Translations under genes and position numbers: made by a program
Shown here: positions 1 to 7,375 of the stretch, one piece after another
How positions within the stretch are numbered: position 1 is the stretch's first letter
Layout of the letters: the number at the start of each line of letters is the position of its first letter
The notes under the pieces: model-generated
What the model was told of the DNA's origin: nothing
Databases searched by the model: none
What the model saw: only the letters and a program-made list of their open reading frames with translations
Assembly (NCBI RefSeq): GCF_900078395.1
Contig: NZ_FKLA01000006.1
Location: forward strand, 1-64,000
DNA length: 64,000 nt
Reading direction: 5' to 3'
Source of the DNA: Anaerotruncus rubiinfantis
GTDB lineage: Bacteria; Bacillota; Clostridia; Oscillospirales; Ruminococcaceae

Positions 1-236
1 TCACTTCACAAAGTGTGACCCAGCCAAGTTACCTTTGCTGGTTTCGCTTTTCGCGTTTGTACGCTCACGTTTCCATGAGTGTACTCAAAAAAATTTTCAA
101 GGGTTACTTCTGCCTATAAACCGGCTCTCAGAGCCAATCTACAAGCTTCTGTTCTTTCTCTCGTTGTTCATTTTTCAAGGTGCTGCTTGCCGGCTCTTGG
201 CGGTTTTTGGCGCCGCGCTCACGAGACAGCTTAGTT
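1..236 (-). other. Probable rRNA operon leader, transcribed leftward out of the window
   Basis: No gene is seen here on either strand. Read on the minus strand, the stretch follows a consensus-like promoter (237-265) and contains the motif TTGAAAAATGAACAA (about 163-178) and a second TTGAAAA stretch (about 99-105). In Firmicutes such motifs are typical of the leader just upstream of 16S rRNA. The 16S gene itself would lie left of base 1 and cannot be seen, so the assignment is inference. Nothing else is recognisable in the stretch. Confidence 0.45.
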
Positions 237-265
237 ATAATATCACGGCTGGGACAAACTGTCAA
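237..265 (-). promoter_or_regulatory. Strong sigma-A promoter, leftward
   Basis: On the minus strand TTGACA (265-260) is followed after 17 bases by TATTAT (242-237). This is a near-consensus promoter of the kind that drives rRNA operons. No protein gene begins downstream within the window, which fits a stable-RNA operon. Confidence 0.65.
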
Positions 266-451
266 GCAGTTTTGGCAAGAATTTTGCCTGCCTTTTACAG
301 TTTGTTTTTTCCACAATCTTTCCACAGGCTTAATTAAGCTATTCAAGCGGGCTCCCGGATTTTTCAACATTTTTGTGTGGAAAAGATTTTTTCCGTTCTT
401 CTACAGTATGCCACGATTTTCCTGCTTCATCCAGGCTTTTTTGAAAAAAGA

Positions 452-480
452 TTGCTTTTTTTTTCAGAATGTGCTATCCT
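452..480 (+). promoter_or_regulatory. Candidate tRNA promoter
   Basis: TTGCTT (452-457) and TATCCT (475-480) are separated by 17 bases and lie about 48 bases before the tRNA. An alternative -10, TATAAT at 511-516, is a better hexamer but has no good -35. Either could serve the tRNA gene. Confidence 0.35.
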
Positions 481-527
481 ATTAACTACTGATTTGATTC
501 CCATAAATCTTATAATGAAATTGGTAT

Positions 528-604
528 GCGCCCGTGGCGCAGTTGGATAGCGCGTTTGACTCCGACTCAAAAGGTCGCAGGTTCGAATCCTGTCGGGCGT
601 ACCA
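528..604 (+). tRNA. tRNA-Arg (anticodon CCG)
   Basis: The stretch folds as a full cloverleaf. The acceptor stem GCGCCCG (528-534) pairs with CGGGCGT (594-600), with one G-U pair. The D arm carries AGTTGGAT. The anticodon stem TTTGA/TCAAA encloses the loop CTCCGAC, giving anticodon CCG, which reads the Arg codon CGG. The T arm contains GGTTCGAATCC. The discriminator A601 is followed by an encoded CCA (602-604). A terminator hairpin follows at once, so this is a single-gene transcript. Confidence 0.95.
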
Positions 605-609
605 CACAA

Positions 610-646
610 CCCTGCATTGCGAAAAGCTCTGCAGGGTTTTTCTTTT
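610..646 (+). terminator. Rho-independent terminator of the tRNA gene
   Basis: The 7-bp stem CCCTGCA (610-616) / TGCAGGG (630-636) is followed by TTTTTCTTTTT. From 647 to 794 no gene or clear site is seen. Confidence 0.85.
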
Positions 647-794
647 TGTCCGGCATCTCCTGGGAAATACAAATTACAGCATTCATTCCGAATCCATCAC
701 TTCCTATACACATTATATATAGTATTCCTGTCAAACCGGACGCACTTGGAGCGCCAACGTTTCCGGACAGGCCCCTTTGACCGGGACCCGCCGC

Positions 795-1607
795 TCAGAC
801 GTCCGAACCCGCGCGCCTTGCAAGGCCGGCATATTGCGGAGTCCCAATGCCATAGCCCCCGGCTACATCCAGGATGTGACCGGTAATATAGGAGGCGTCG
901 TCGCTCGAGAGAAAAAGCACCGCGTTCGCAACGTCCTCCGGAGTTCCGATACGATTGAGAGGCACGTGGGACAGGAACGATCGGATAAAGGAATCGGGCA
1001 TGTTTTTCATCGCGGCGTCGGTACCGGTGAGCCCCGGAAGCACCGCATTGCAGCGGATGTTGTTGCGCGCATACTGCATGGCGATCTGCTGGGTTATATT
1101 ATTGATCGCGGCTTTTGAAACGCCATAACCGATCCGGGTTACGTCCGGTATCATCCCGCCGATGGAGGAGATATTCACAATACTTCCCCCGCCCTGCTCC
1201 AGCATATGCGGAACCACCAGACGGCTGATGCGGTAAACGCTCCCCAGATTCAGCTCCAAAATCTCAAAAAAAGCCTCTTCTGATCCGTTTACCAAATCCA
1301 GATCCTCCGCGGGCCTGCCGGTTCCAAAGTTGTTGACCAGAATATCGATGCGCCCCGCCTGCTTGACAGCCGCCCCCACCATAGAGCCGTAGCTCTCCCG
1401 CTCAAGGGCGTCAAAGAACACTGGAAACATCTCATACCCTTTGGCTCTGCTCCGGTCGCAGATCTCCTGCGCAGCCCGCAGCCGGCGGGCCCCCATTGCC
1501 ACCCGCGCCCCATTTTCCGCAAGCTTTAACGCGCAAGCCAAACCAATCCCTTTGGTGGCCGACGTCACCAACGCGACTTTGTTCTCCAATTTCCGCTCCA
1601 TAGCCAT
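795..1607 (-). CDS. 7alpha-hydroxysteroid dehydrogenase-like short-chain dehydrogenase
   Basis: A 270-residue classical SDR that oxidises or reduces a hydroxyl/ketone with NAD(P). The start at 1607 is preceded by AAAGGA at good spacing; the open frame extends further upstream but without a ribosome site. Visible motifs are the cofactor loop TSATKGIG near residue 17, the Arg pair in MGARR after the second strand (favouring NADP(H)), NNFGTG, the Ser of NISSIGG and YGVSK as catalytic Tyr/Lys. From memory, the stretches NIRCNAVLPGL, SHVPLNRIGTPEDVANAVL and AGGYGIGTPQY closely resemble clostridial bile-acid 7alpha-HSDH enzymes of about 260-270 residues. The substrate assignment is therefore plausible but unproven; a sugar or polyol SDR remains possible. 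It is divergent from the catabolic operon at 1971 and shares its repeat-rich control region. Confidence 0.7.
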   Translation of the reverse strand: MAMERKLENKVALVTSATKGIGLACALKLAENGARVAMGARRLRAAQEICDRSRAKGYEMFPVFFDALERESYGSMVGAAVKQAGRIDILVNNFGTGRPAEDLDLVNGSEEAFFEILELNLGSVYRISRLVVPHMLEQGGGSIVNISSIGGMIPDVTRIGYGVSKAAINNITQQIAMQYARNNIRCNAVLPGLTGTDAAMKNMPDSFIRSFLSHVPLNRIGTPEDVANAVLFLSSDDASYITGHILDVAGGYGIGTPQYAGLARRAGSDV

Positions 1608-1871
1608 TTTCTGATCCTTTCGTTTTTTATCATTATTTGTTCTGAAAGGGATTCTATGCAGGCTTCTTTGCCTGCCGCAATACCATATCGCCGCCGCATA
1701 AAGCAATCGTTCCTCCGACCAGGGATAATCCTCCGGTTCGGCCCTCCCAAATCCCTCCAAACATCAGACTTTATATTTTGAGAATATCTTACAATTTCAA
1801 AGCATCCTGCACAAACATCAGACAATATCATTGTGTAAAACAAAGAAAAAACGCAATTTTGCTAAAATATA

Positions 1872-1900
1872 TTGACTTTAATGCCTTTTAAGCAGATAAT
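1872..1900 (+). promoter_or_regulatory. Promoter of the dehydrogenase-transketolase-TRAP operon
   Basis: TTGACT (1872-1877) and GATAAT (1895-1900) have 17-base spacing. Transcription would begin near 1907, directly before the inverted repeat at 1913-1953 and about 65 bases before the first start codon. Confidence 0.65.
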
Positions 1901-1912
1901 AAGCCCATAGTA

Positions 1913-1953
1913 CATCAGATGTTTATGAATAATCTAAATTTTAACATCTGATG
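1913..1953. promoter_or_regulatory. Large inverted-repeat operator
   Basis: CATCAGATGTT (1913-1923) is mirrored exactly by AACATCTGATG (1943-1953) with a 19-base spacer. Each arm also holds a small palindrome CATC-N-GATG, so two dimer sites about 32 bases apart are possible. The position just downstream of the -10 suits a repressor. The GntR protein at 8837 is the obvious candidate binder, but this is inference. Confidence 0.55.
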
Positions 1954-1970
1954 AATAGGAGGAAAAACCC

Positions 1971-3029
1971 ATGAAAGCGGTCGTAAAAAACAGCACGGAC
2001 ATCGGCCTTGAATACCGGGAGGTTGACAAGCCAGTCCCCAAACCCCACGAAGTCCTGATCGAAGTGGAAGCGGCATCCATCTGCGGAACGGATATCCATT
2101 ATTATAAGTGGGATCAGAACGCCAAGGATTTCGCGGGAAAATTCAACGTCCAGTTCCCCTTTATCATCGGCCACGAATTCTCCGGCACCATCGTTGCTGT
2201 GGGTGAAGCGGTTTCCACCCGCAAAGTTGGCCAGCGGGTCGCCATTGAAACGCACATCCCCTGCGGGACCTGTTTTCAGTGTGAAAACGGCGAAGCGCAC
2301 AACTGTGCAAACATGAGCGTCTACGGCACCAGCTGCAACGGATGCTTTGCCCCTTACGCCGTGGCGGACGAAAAGATCTCCTTTGTCCTTCCCGATGAGG
2401 TGAGCTTTGAAGAAGGCGCGCTGCTCGAACCGGCCGGTGTCGCAATGCGGGCGGTCGAGGAGGCGAGGATTGCTCCCGGAGATACGGTTGTCATCAACGG
2501 ATGCGGGCCGATCGGGCTTATGGCAATCCAGATTGCCTATGCGGCGGGAGCCGGACGGGTAATCGCCTTCGATATGGACGAATACCGGCTCAAAATGGCC
2601 GCGGAATTTGGCGCGGCTACCTTCAACTTCACCAAATGCAACACGGTGGAGGAGGTCAAAAAGCTCACCAAAGTGCGCGGCGGCGCGGATGTGGTCATCG
2701 AGCTTTCCGGCGCGGCCAGCGCCTACAGAACGATCTTTGATATGATCCGGCTCGAAGGCCGGATCGTCACTGTTGGACACCCCGGCGGTCCGGTGGAAAT
2801 CAACGTCACCCAGAATATCAATCTGAAAGGAGCCAGCATCAAAGGCATCTTCGGCCGGCGCATCTGGACCACCTGGCATGACCTGACCTCCCTGATGGCT
2901 GCCAAACGCATCGACCTTCTGAAGGTGGTCACCCACCGGTTTTCTTTTGCGGAATACGAACAGGCTTTTGCGCAGATCAGCCAGGGCGCCGGTAAAATCC
3001 TGTTCCTGAAAGATAAAGATAAGGAGTGA
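1971..3029 (+). CDS. Zinc-dependent medium-chain dehydrogenase, threonine/polyol dehydrogenase type
   Basis: A 352-residue cytosolic alcohol dehydrogenase of the MDR superfamily that would oxidise a secondary alcohol with NAD(P). Catalytic-zinc ligands are visible as Cys in ICGTDIH (about residue 38) and His-Glu in GHEF (about 66). A structural-zinc cluster of spaced cysteines lies in PCGTCFQCENGEAHNC. The nucleotide-binding motif is NGCGPIGLMA (about 175). The CGTDIHYYKWD stretch and the C-terminal FGRRIWTTWHDL resemble L-threonine 3-dehydrogenase, but sorbitol/xylitol dehydrogenases look similar, so the substrate is open. AGGAGG stands before the ATG. It is the first gene of an operon continuing with a split transketolase and would supply its ketone substrate. 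Confidence 0.8.
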   Translation: MKAVVKNSTDIGLEYREVDKPVPKPHEVLIEVEAASICGTDIHYYKWDQNAKDFAGKFNVQFPFIIGHEFSGTIVAVGEAVSTRKVGQRVAIETHIPCGTCFQCENGEAHNCANMSVYGTSCNGCFAPYAVADEKISFVLPDEVSFEEGALLEPAGVAMRAVEEARIAPGDTVVINGCGPIGLMAIQIAYAAGAGRVIAFDMDEYRLKMAAEFGAATFNFTKCNTVEEVKKLTKVRGGADVVIELSGAASAYRTIFDMIRLEGRIVTVGHPGGPVEINVTQNINLKGASIKGIFGRRIWTTWHDLTSLMAAKRIDLLKVVTHRFSFAEYEQAFAQISQGAGKILFLKDKDKE

Positions 3030-3034
3030 TTTTT

Positions 3035-3865
3035 GTGGAGAACGCACGCACCGAAAGACTGCAGAAGATCGCCAACCAGATGCGCCTGGAAGTCGTTAGA
3101 ATGGTCCACAACGCGGGTGACGGGCATCCCGGTCCCTGCATGTCCGCCATGGATATCCTGACCTGTCTCTATTTTGACCAGATGAATATCCGTCCGGAAG
3201 ATCCGAAATGGCCTGACCGCGACCGGTTCATCCTTTCCAAAGGCCACGCTTGCCCCGCGCTTTATACGGCGCTCGCTTATAAAGGGTACTTCTCCAAAGC
3301 GGAATTCGACGGTCTGCGCAGCCTCGGTTCGATACTGCAGGGACACCCCACGCTCCAGAAAACCCCCGGGCTTGACATGACCTCCGGATCGCTTGGGAAC
3401 GGCCTTGGAATTGCCACCGGCATGGCAATCGCAGGAAAATACCGCAAGCAGGATTACTACACCTACGTCATCATGGGCGACGGCGAGCTACAGGAGGGTT
3501 CCGTTTGGGAAGCCGCCATGTGCGCGAAGAAAAACAGCCTTGACCATCTGATCGCTTTTATCGACCACAACAACTGGCAGAGCGGCGGCTCGGTGACCGA
3601 ATGCTCCGGCCTGCTTCCCGTCCGGGAAAAGTGGGAAGCCTTCGGGTGGTTCACACAGGAGATCGACGGTCATAATATCGACGAAATCCTCGGCGCGATC
3701 GAAGCGGCAAAAGCGCAGAAAGGCCAGCCGGCCGCGATCGTCGCAAGAACGGTCAAGGGAAAAGGCCTCGACTATATGGAGGACGACAATTCCTGGCACA
3801 AGCGGGTTCCAGACGACGCGCAGCTGGAACGTGCCATCGAGCTTTTGGGAGGGGATCAGAAATGA
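3035..3865 (+). CDS. Transketolase, N-terminal (ThDP-binding) subunit
   Basis: A 276-residue protein equal to the first third of a transketolase. It carries HNAGDGHPGPC, the thiamine-diphosphate/Mg motif GDGELQEGSVWEA (about 150) with the downstream Asn of IDHNNWQ, and TVKGKGLDYME. The frame is also open from a GTG at 3026, but the GTG at 3035 is nine bases behind AAGGAG and is preferred. It overlaps the C-terminal subunit gene by four bases (ATGA), so the two chains are made together and should assemble into one enzyme. It transfers two-carbon ketol units between a ketose and an aldose. The surrounding operon suggests a special substrate rather than the housekeeping pentose-phosphate role. 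Confidence 0.85.
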   Translation: MENARTERLQKIANQMRLEVVRMVHNAGDGHPGPCMSAMDILTCLYFDQMNIRPEDPKWPDRDRFILSKGHACPALYTALAYKGYFSKAEFDGLRSLGSILQGHPTLQKTPGLDMTSGSLGNGLGIATGMAIAGKYRKQDYYTYVIMGDGELQEGSVWEAAMCAKKNSLDHLIAFIDHNNWQSGGSVTECSGLLPVREKWEAFGWFTQEIDGHNIDEILGAIEAAKAQKGQPAAIVARTVKGKGLDYMEDDNSWHKRVPDDAQLERAIELLGGDQK

Positions 3866-4803
3866 TGAAATACAGCGGTTCCAGAGAAGCATTTACCGCA
3901 GCGCTGCTTGATATTGCGGAAAAGGACGACCGCGCGATGCTGGTCTCGGCAGATTCCCTGAAGGCCATGCGCGCTACAAAATTTGCCGAACAGTACCCCG
4001 ACCGTTATGTGGAATGCGGCATCTCCGAACAGGACGCGGTGCTGGTCGCATCCGGCCTTGCAAGCTGCGGACTGGTCCCGTTCGTCGGGACCTACGGCGG
4101 ATTCATCACCATGCGCGCCTGCGAACAGATGCGCACCTACTGCGCTTACCCCAATATGAACGTAAAACTCATCGGGATTAACGGCGGTCTGCTCGGCGGT
4201 GAACGGGAAGGCGTGACCCACCAGTTTATCGAGGATTTGGGCATCGTGCGCACCATCCCGAATATCACGGTGCTGACCCCGGCGGACCAGTATCAGGTCT
4301 ACGGCGCGGTGAAAGCCGCCATGGAAATCGACGGCCCGGTCTATGTCCGCTGCGCCAGCGGACGGGAGCCTATCGTCTATGACGAAAGCGTCCCGTTCAC
4401 ATTTGGAAAGATCCGCGTCCTAAAAAACTACGGCGACGATGTGGCCATTTTTGCCGCCGGCTATCTGATGAACCGGGCGGTCCAGGCGGCTGAAGATCTG
4501 AAAGCACAAGGCATCTCCGCCACGCTGGTGGATGTCTCCACCCTCAAGCCGATCGACGAGCAGGGCGTTGCCGAGGTGCTTGCGCGCTGTAAGCGGGCGG
4601 TGACTGTTGAGGATCACAATGTGATCGGCGGGCTCGGCAGCGCAATCGCGGAAACCGCTGCAAAACTCTGCCCGACACCCATGGCCTTTATCGGCGTGCA
4701 GGACCGCTTCGCGGAATCCGGAGCCGCCGACGCGCTGCTGGATGCCTACGGCATGTCGGCGGATGCAATTGTAAAAGCGGCAAAAGAACTTTGCAGCCGC
4801 TGA
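3862..4803 (+). CDS. Transketolase, C-terminal (pyrimidine-binding) subunit
   Basis: A 313-residue partner of the preceding gene, made of the Pyr domain and the transketolase C-terminal domain. GISEQDAVLVASGLA (about residues 52-66) holds the catalytic Glu that activates thiamine diphosphate, and VGTYGGFITMRACEQ follows. VEDHNVIGGLGSAIAE is typical of the C-terminal domain. Translational coupling through ATGA with the N-terminal subunit is clear. Split transketolases are common in Firmicutes and often serve specialised pathways; compare the second pair at 49569-51382. Confidence 0.85.
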   Translation: MMKYSGSREAFTAALLDIAEKDDRAMLVSADSLKAMRATKFAEQYPDRYVECGISEQDAVLVASGLASCGLVPFVGTYGGFITMRACEQMRTYCAYPNMNVKLIGINGGLLGGEREGVTHQFIEDLGIVRTIPNITVLTPADQYQVYGAVKAAMEIDGPVYVRCASGREPIVYDESVPFTFGKIRVLKNYGDDVAIFAAGYLMNRAVQAAEDLKAQGISATLVDVSTLKPIDEQGVAEVLARCKRAVTVEDHNVIGGLGSAIAETAAKLCPTPMAFIGVQDRFAESGAADALLDAYGMSADAIVKAAKELCSR

Positions 4804-4813
4804 CGGGGGGCCA

Positions 4814-5695
4814 ATGATCATGGACAAGGTAATCTTGGAGGCGCGGATCAATGAATACGCCATGCGGGACAGGAATCCGCATGTCCCCTGGACTGTGCGG
4901 GAAATCGTCGACGAGGCGCAGCGGGTCCGGGATGCGGGGGCCGCGATTCTCCATTTCCATGCGCGCAATCCGGATGGAAGTCCCTGCAACCGCCCGGAAA
5001 CATACGCCGAAATCATCGAAAAGGTCCGGGAAAAGACCGATATCCTCCTGCTTCCCACCCTTGGTTTCAACAGCAACGACAAGGAGGAAAGGGACCGCAT
5101 CCGGATCATCTGCGCCCTCGCGGAAAACCCCGCCACCCGCCCGGACATCATCCCGCTCGACATGGGCAGCGTCAACCTGGAACAATACGATGAAGCCTCC
5201 GGCCAATTCCGAAACGAGGACGAGGTCTACCTGAATCCCACCGGCACGCTGGAGTTTTGCGCCCGCGAAATGAAAAAATATAAAATCAAGGTGAAGATGA
5301 CCTGCTGGGACGTCGGTTTTGTCCGGCGCGGAAAGAAATTTCTTGACCAGGGGCTGATCACCAAGCCGGGCTATTTCCTGTTCCATCTGACCGAAGGGCG
5401 GTATCTGACCGGACACCCCTGCACCAAGGAGGGCGTCGATGCCCTGCGCAGCACCCTGCCCGACGAGGAATGCTACTGGACGGCCAACTGCCTGGGCGGC
5501 AACCTTTTAAATGTCGCCCCGCATGTGATCGCGTCGGGGGGGAACCTTGCCATCGGCATTGGGGATTACCATTACAGCGAGCTCGGCGCGCCCAAAAATG
5601 AAATGCTCATCACCCGGGCCGTCAAAATTGCCCGACAGTTTGACCGTGAAATCGCATCGCCCGGCGATGTGAAAAAGATGATCCACGCAGAATGA
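4814..5695 (+). CDS. BKACE family enzyme (3-keto-5-aminohexanoate cleavage enzyme, DUF849)
   Basis: A 293-residue TIM-barrel enzyme of the beta-keto acid cleavage family. Known members are Zn-dependent and react a beta-keto acid with acetyl-CoA to give acetoacetate and a new acyl-CoA. The family hallmark is visible in GAAILHFHARNPDGSP (about residues 42-57), whose His-x-His supplies metal ligands, together with LPTLGFN and the C-terminal GGNLAIGIGDYHY. Few members have known substrates; the context (sugar-type dehydrogenase, transketolase, TRAP transporter) points away from lysine fermentation. It starts 10 bases after the transketolase stop and ends at the start of the TRAP block. Confidence 0.8.
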   Translation: MIMDKVILEARINEYAMRDRNPHVPWTVREIVDEAQRVRDAGAAILHFHARNPDGSPCNRPETYAEIIEKVREKTDILLLPTLGFNSNDKEERDRIRIICALAENPATRPDIIPLDMGSVNLEQYDEASGQFRNEDEVYLNPTGTLEFCAREMKKYKIKVKMTCWDVGFVRRGKKFLDQGLITKPGYFLFHLTEGRYLTGHPCTKEGVDALRSTLPDEECYWTANCLGGNLLNVAPHVIASGGNLAIGIGDYHYSELGAPKNEMLITRAVKIARQFDREIASPGDVKKMIHAE

Positions 5696-5721
5696 AATAC
5701 GGAAAGAGAAGGAGAATTGTA

Positions 5722-6795
5722 ATGAAAAAAATCCTAAGCGTCCTGTTGGCTACTGTCCTGATCACTTCGTTCGCCGCCTGCGGCGCGGGCAATTCCAGCG
5801 CGTCCCAGTCCTCCGCGGCGCCGGCGGCCTCTTCCCCAGACGGCGGGAGCGCACCCGCTTCCGATGAAAAAGCGGTCATACTGAAGGTTGGCGGAATCCA
5901 GACCACCGAGGACCCCTCCACCGAAGCGCTCTACAAGATGGCTGAACTCGCCAAAGAAAAAAGCGGCGGCAGCCTTACGCTGGAAGTTTATCCCGCGTCC
6001 CAGCTGGGTAACGCGACCGCGCAGGTGGAAGCGGTTGGCATGGGCTCGCAGGATATGTTTGTGGACGCGGGCTGGATGGGCACCTTCCTGCAGGATAAGA
6101 CGATCGACAGCATGTGGTTCCTGTTCCAGAACGCCGAACACTATGACAAATACATCAACAGCGATCTGAACAAACAGATGGAGGAGGATTTCCGCGAGCT
6201 CAAGGGTATCCGAATCATCGCGAGCAACTGGTACCGTGCGGCGCGTTCATTCGTCACCAAAGCCCCCATCACCACTGCGGCGGATTTTTCCAACATGAAA
6301 ATCCGCGTCCCGGAACTCACCGGTTATCTCGAGTCCGTGGATGCGATCGGCGGCAAGGCGACCCAGATCGCATGGAGCGAAACCTATCTGGCACTGTCGC
6401 AGGGCGTCTGCGACGCAGCAGAAGGCCCGCTCGACAATCTGTACAGCATGAATTTCTTCGAGGCGGCCCCAAATGTCACGATCACCGAGCACAATCGTGA
6501 CAGCATGCAGGTCATGATCAACGACCGGACCTTCCAGAATCTGTCCGCCAATCAGCAGGAAGCGCTGACCCAGGCCGCGCTGGAAGCCGGCGACTGGTAC
6601 ACCGAACAGATTTCCACCGCCTGCGAAGAAGCGCTCAAGGCGATGGAGGAAAAGGGCGCCAACATCGCCCAGCTGGACCCGGCGGAGCTTGAAAAGCTCC
6701 GGGAGATGGTGACCGCGCGGGCTTCCGAGCTGGACGCCTCCGGAAAATACTGGACGGCCGGAATGTACCAGCAGATCGCTGACATGGCCGAATAA
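5722..6795 (+). CDS. TRAP transporter solute-binding lipoprotein (DctP family)
   Basis: A 357-residue extracytoplasmic substrate receptor. The chosen ATG follows GAAGGAGA and begins a lipoprotein signal, MKKILSVLLATVLITSFAAC, with Cys about 20 as the lipid-modified residue, then a Ser/Ala-rich linker to about residue 50. The mature domain holds typical DctP features such as the ALYKMAELAKEKSGG start, EVYPASQLGN, the Arg-containing IRVPE segment that contacts a carboxylate, and an EGPLDNLYSMNF-like hinge. TRAP systems import organic acids, mostly carboxylates, with Na+. The next genes encode the DctQ and DctM membrane subunits. Confidence 0.9.
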   Translation: MKKILSVLLATVLITSFAACGAGNSSASQSSAAPAASSPDGGSAPASDEKAVILKVGGIQTTEDPSTEALYKMAELAKEKSGGSLTLEVYPASQLGNATAQVEAVGMGSQDMFVDAGWMGTFLQDKTIDSMWFLFQNAEHYDKYINSDLNKQMEEDFRELKGIRIIASNWYRAARSFVTKAPITTAADFSNMKIRVPELTGYLESVDAIGGKATQIAWSETYLALSQGVCDAAEGPLDNLYSMNFFEAAPNVTITEHNRDSMQVMINDRTFQNLSANQQEALTQAALEAGDWYTEQISTACEEALKAMEEKGANIAQLDPAELEKLREMVTARASELDASGKYWTAGMYQQIADMAE

Positions 6796-6816
6796 CCCCC
6801 AGCGCTGTGACGCCAG

Positions 6817-6848
6817 TCCGGGCCGGAAGTGTCCTCTTTCGGCCCGGA
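6817..6848 (+). other. Intergenic hairpin between dctP and dctQ
   Basis: TCCGGGCCG (6817-6825) pairs perfectly with CGGCCCGGA (6840-6848). There is no T-run, so it is not a full terminator. It probably protects the upstream binding-protein mRNA end or lowers downstream expression. Similar hairpins occupy the same position in the other two binding-protein transporter operons. Confidence 0.6.
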
Positions 6849-6883
6849 TTAACACAAATCCACGGGTATAGAGAGGTCGTTTT

Positions 6884-7375
6884 ATGAATCTACTGAAAAA
6901 ACTGAATTACCTGTTCTACCAGGTCAGCAAAAAAACCGGCGCGTTTATGCTGCTCGTCCTGATTGTCACGGTGACCATGGGGATTATCAGCCGTTATCTT
7001 TTCAACAACCCTTTCACCTGGGTTGAAGAACTGGCGACCTTCCTTTTTGTCTGGATCTCATTTCTCGGAGCAACGACCGCTACCTATGAAAAAAGACATG
7101 TGGCGGTCGATTTCCTCGTCAGCAAGCTTCCTGGGTCGGTAAACGGCATGATCAAGATCATCGTCTATCTGTTCATCCTTGCCTTTATGGTGATGATCGT
7201 GGCCGGCTCCTTCATCCTGTTCCCCACCATGCAGCATGTCAGCGTGGCGCTGCGGATCCCGCGCTACTGCTACTATATCTCGATTACACTGTCGTCCGTC
7301 ATGATGTTCTCCATCTATCTGGCGGAACTGATCGAATACCTGACGATGACGAAAAAAGGGGTGAGTGAAGCATGA
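6884..7375 (+). CDS. TRAP transporter small membrane subunit (DctQ)
   Basis: A 163-residue integral membrane protein with four predicted hydrophobic segments (about 18-40, 52-70, 90-112, 130-152). It carries the family's NNPFTWVEELATFLFVWISFLG-type stretch, with charged residues at the end of the first helix and a Trp-Val-Glu-Glu motif. DctQ pairs with DctM to form the transport core. Its stop overlaps the DctM start (ATGA), so the two are translationally coupled. Confidence 0.88.
   Translation: MNLLKKLNYLFYQVSKKTGAFMLLVLIVTVTMGIISRYLFNNPFTWVEELATFLFVWISFLGATTATYEKRHVAVDFLVSKLPGSVNGMIKIIVYLFILAFMVMIVAGSFILFPTMQHVSVALRIPRYCYYISITLSSVMMFSIYLAELIEYLTMTKKGVSEA

Larger units (their letters stand above)
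1608..1970. promoter_or_regulatory. Divergent control region with repeated ACATCAGA elements
   Basis: This 363-base gap separates the SDR and the dehydrogenase operon. ACATCAGA occurs at 1761-1768, 1815-1822 and 1912-1919, and in reverse orientation inside the palindrome arm at 1943-1953. No small gene is seen. A leftward promoter for the SDR is likely but no candidate has good spacing. Confidence 0.5.

Noticed and set aside
427..780. Open frames across the tRNA (minus 427-672 with RIRTCDLLSRSQTRYPTAPRA; plus 526-780)
   Set aside because: These are the well-known spurious peptides produced by translating tRNA genes; the tRNA-Arg explains the sequence.
1941..3047. A 368-codon open frame on the minus strand
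   Set aside because: It is antisense to the zinc dehydrogenase, whose motifs are unmistakable, and it has no ribosome site.
3035..4803. 1-deoxyxylulose-5-phosphate synthase or a 2-oxoacid dehydrogenase E1 pair
   Set aside because: The motifs GDGHPG, GDGELQEGSVWEA and GISEQ are those of transketolase; no E2/E3 or isoprenoid genes are nearby.
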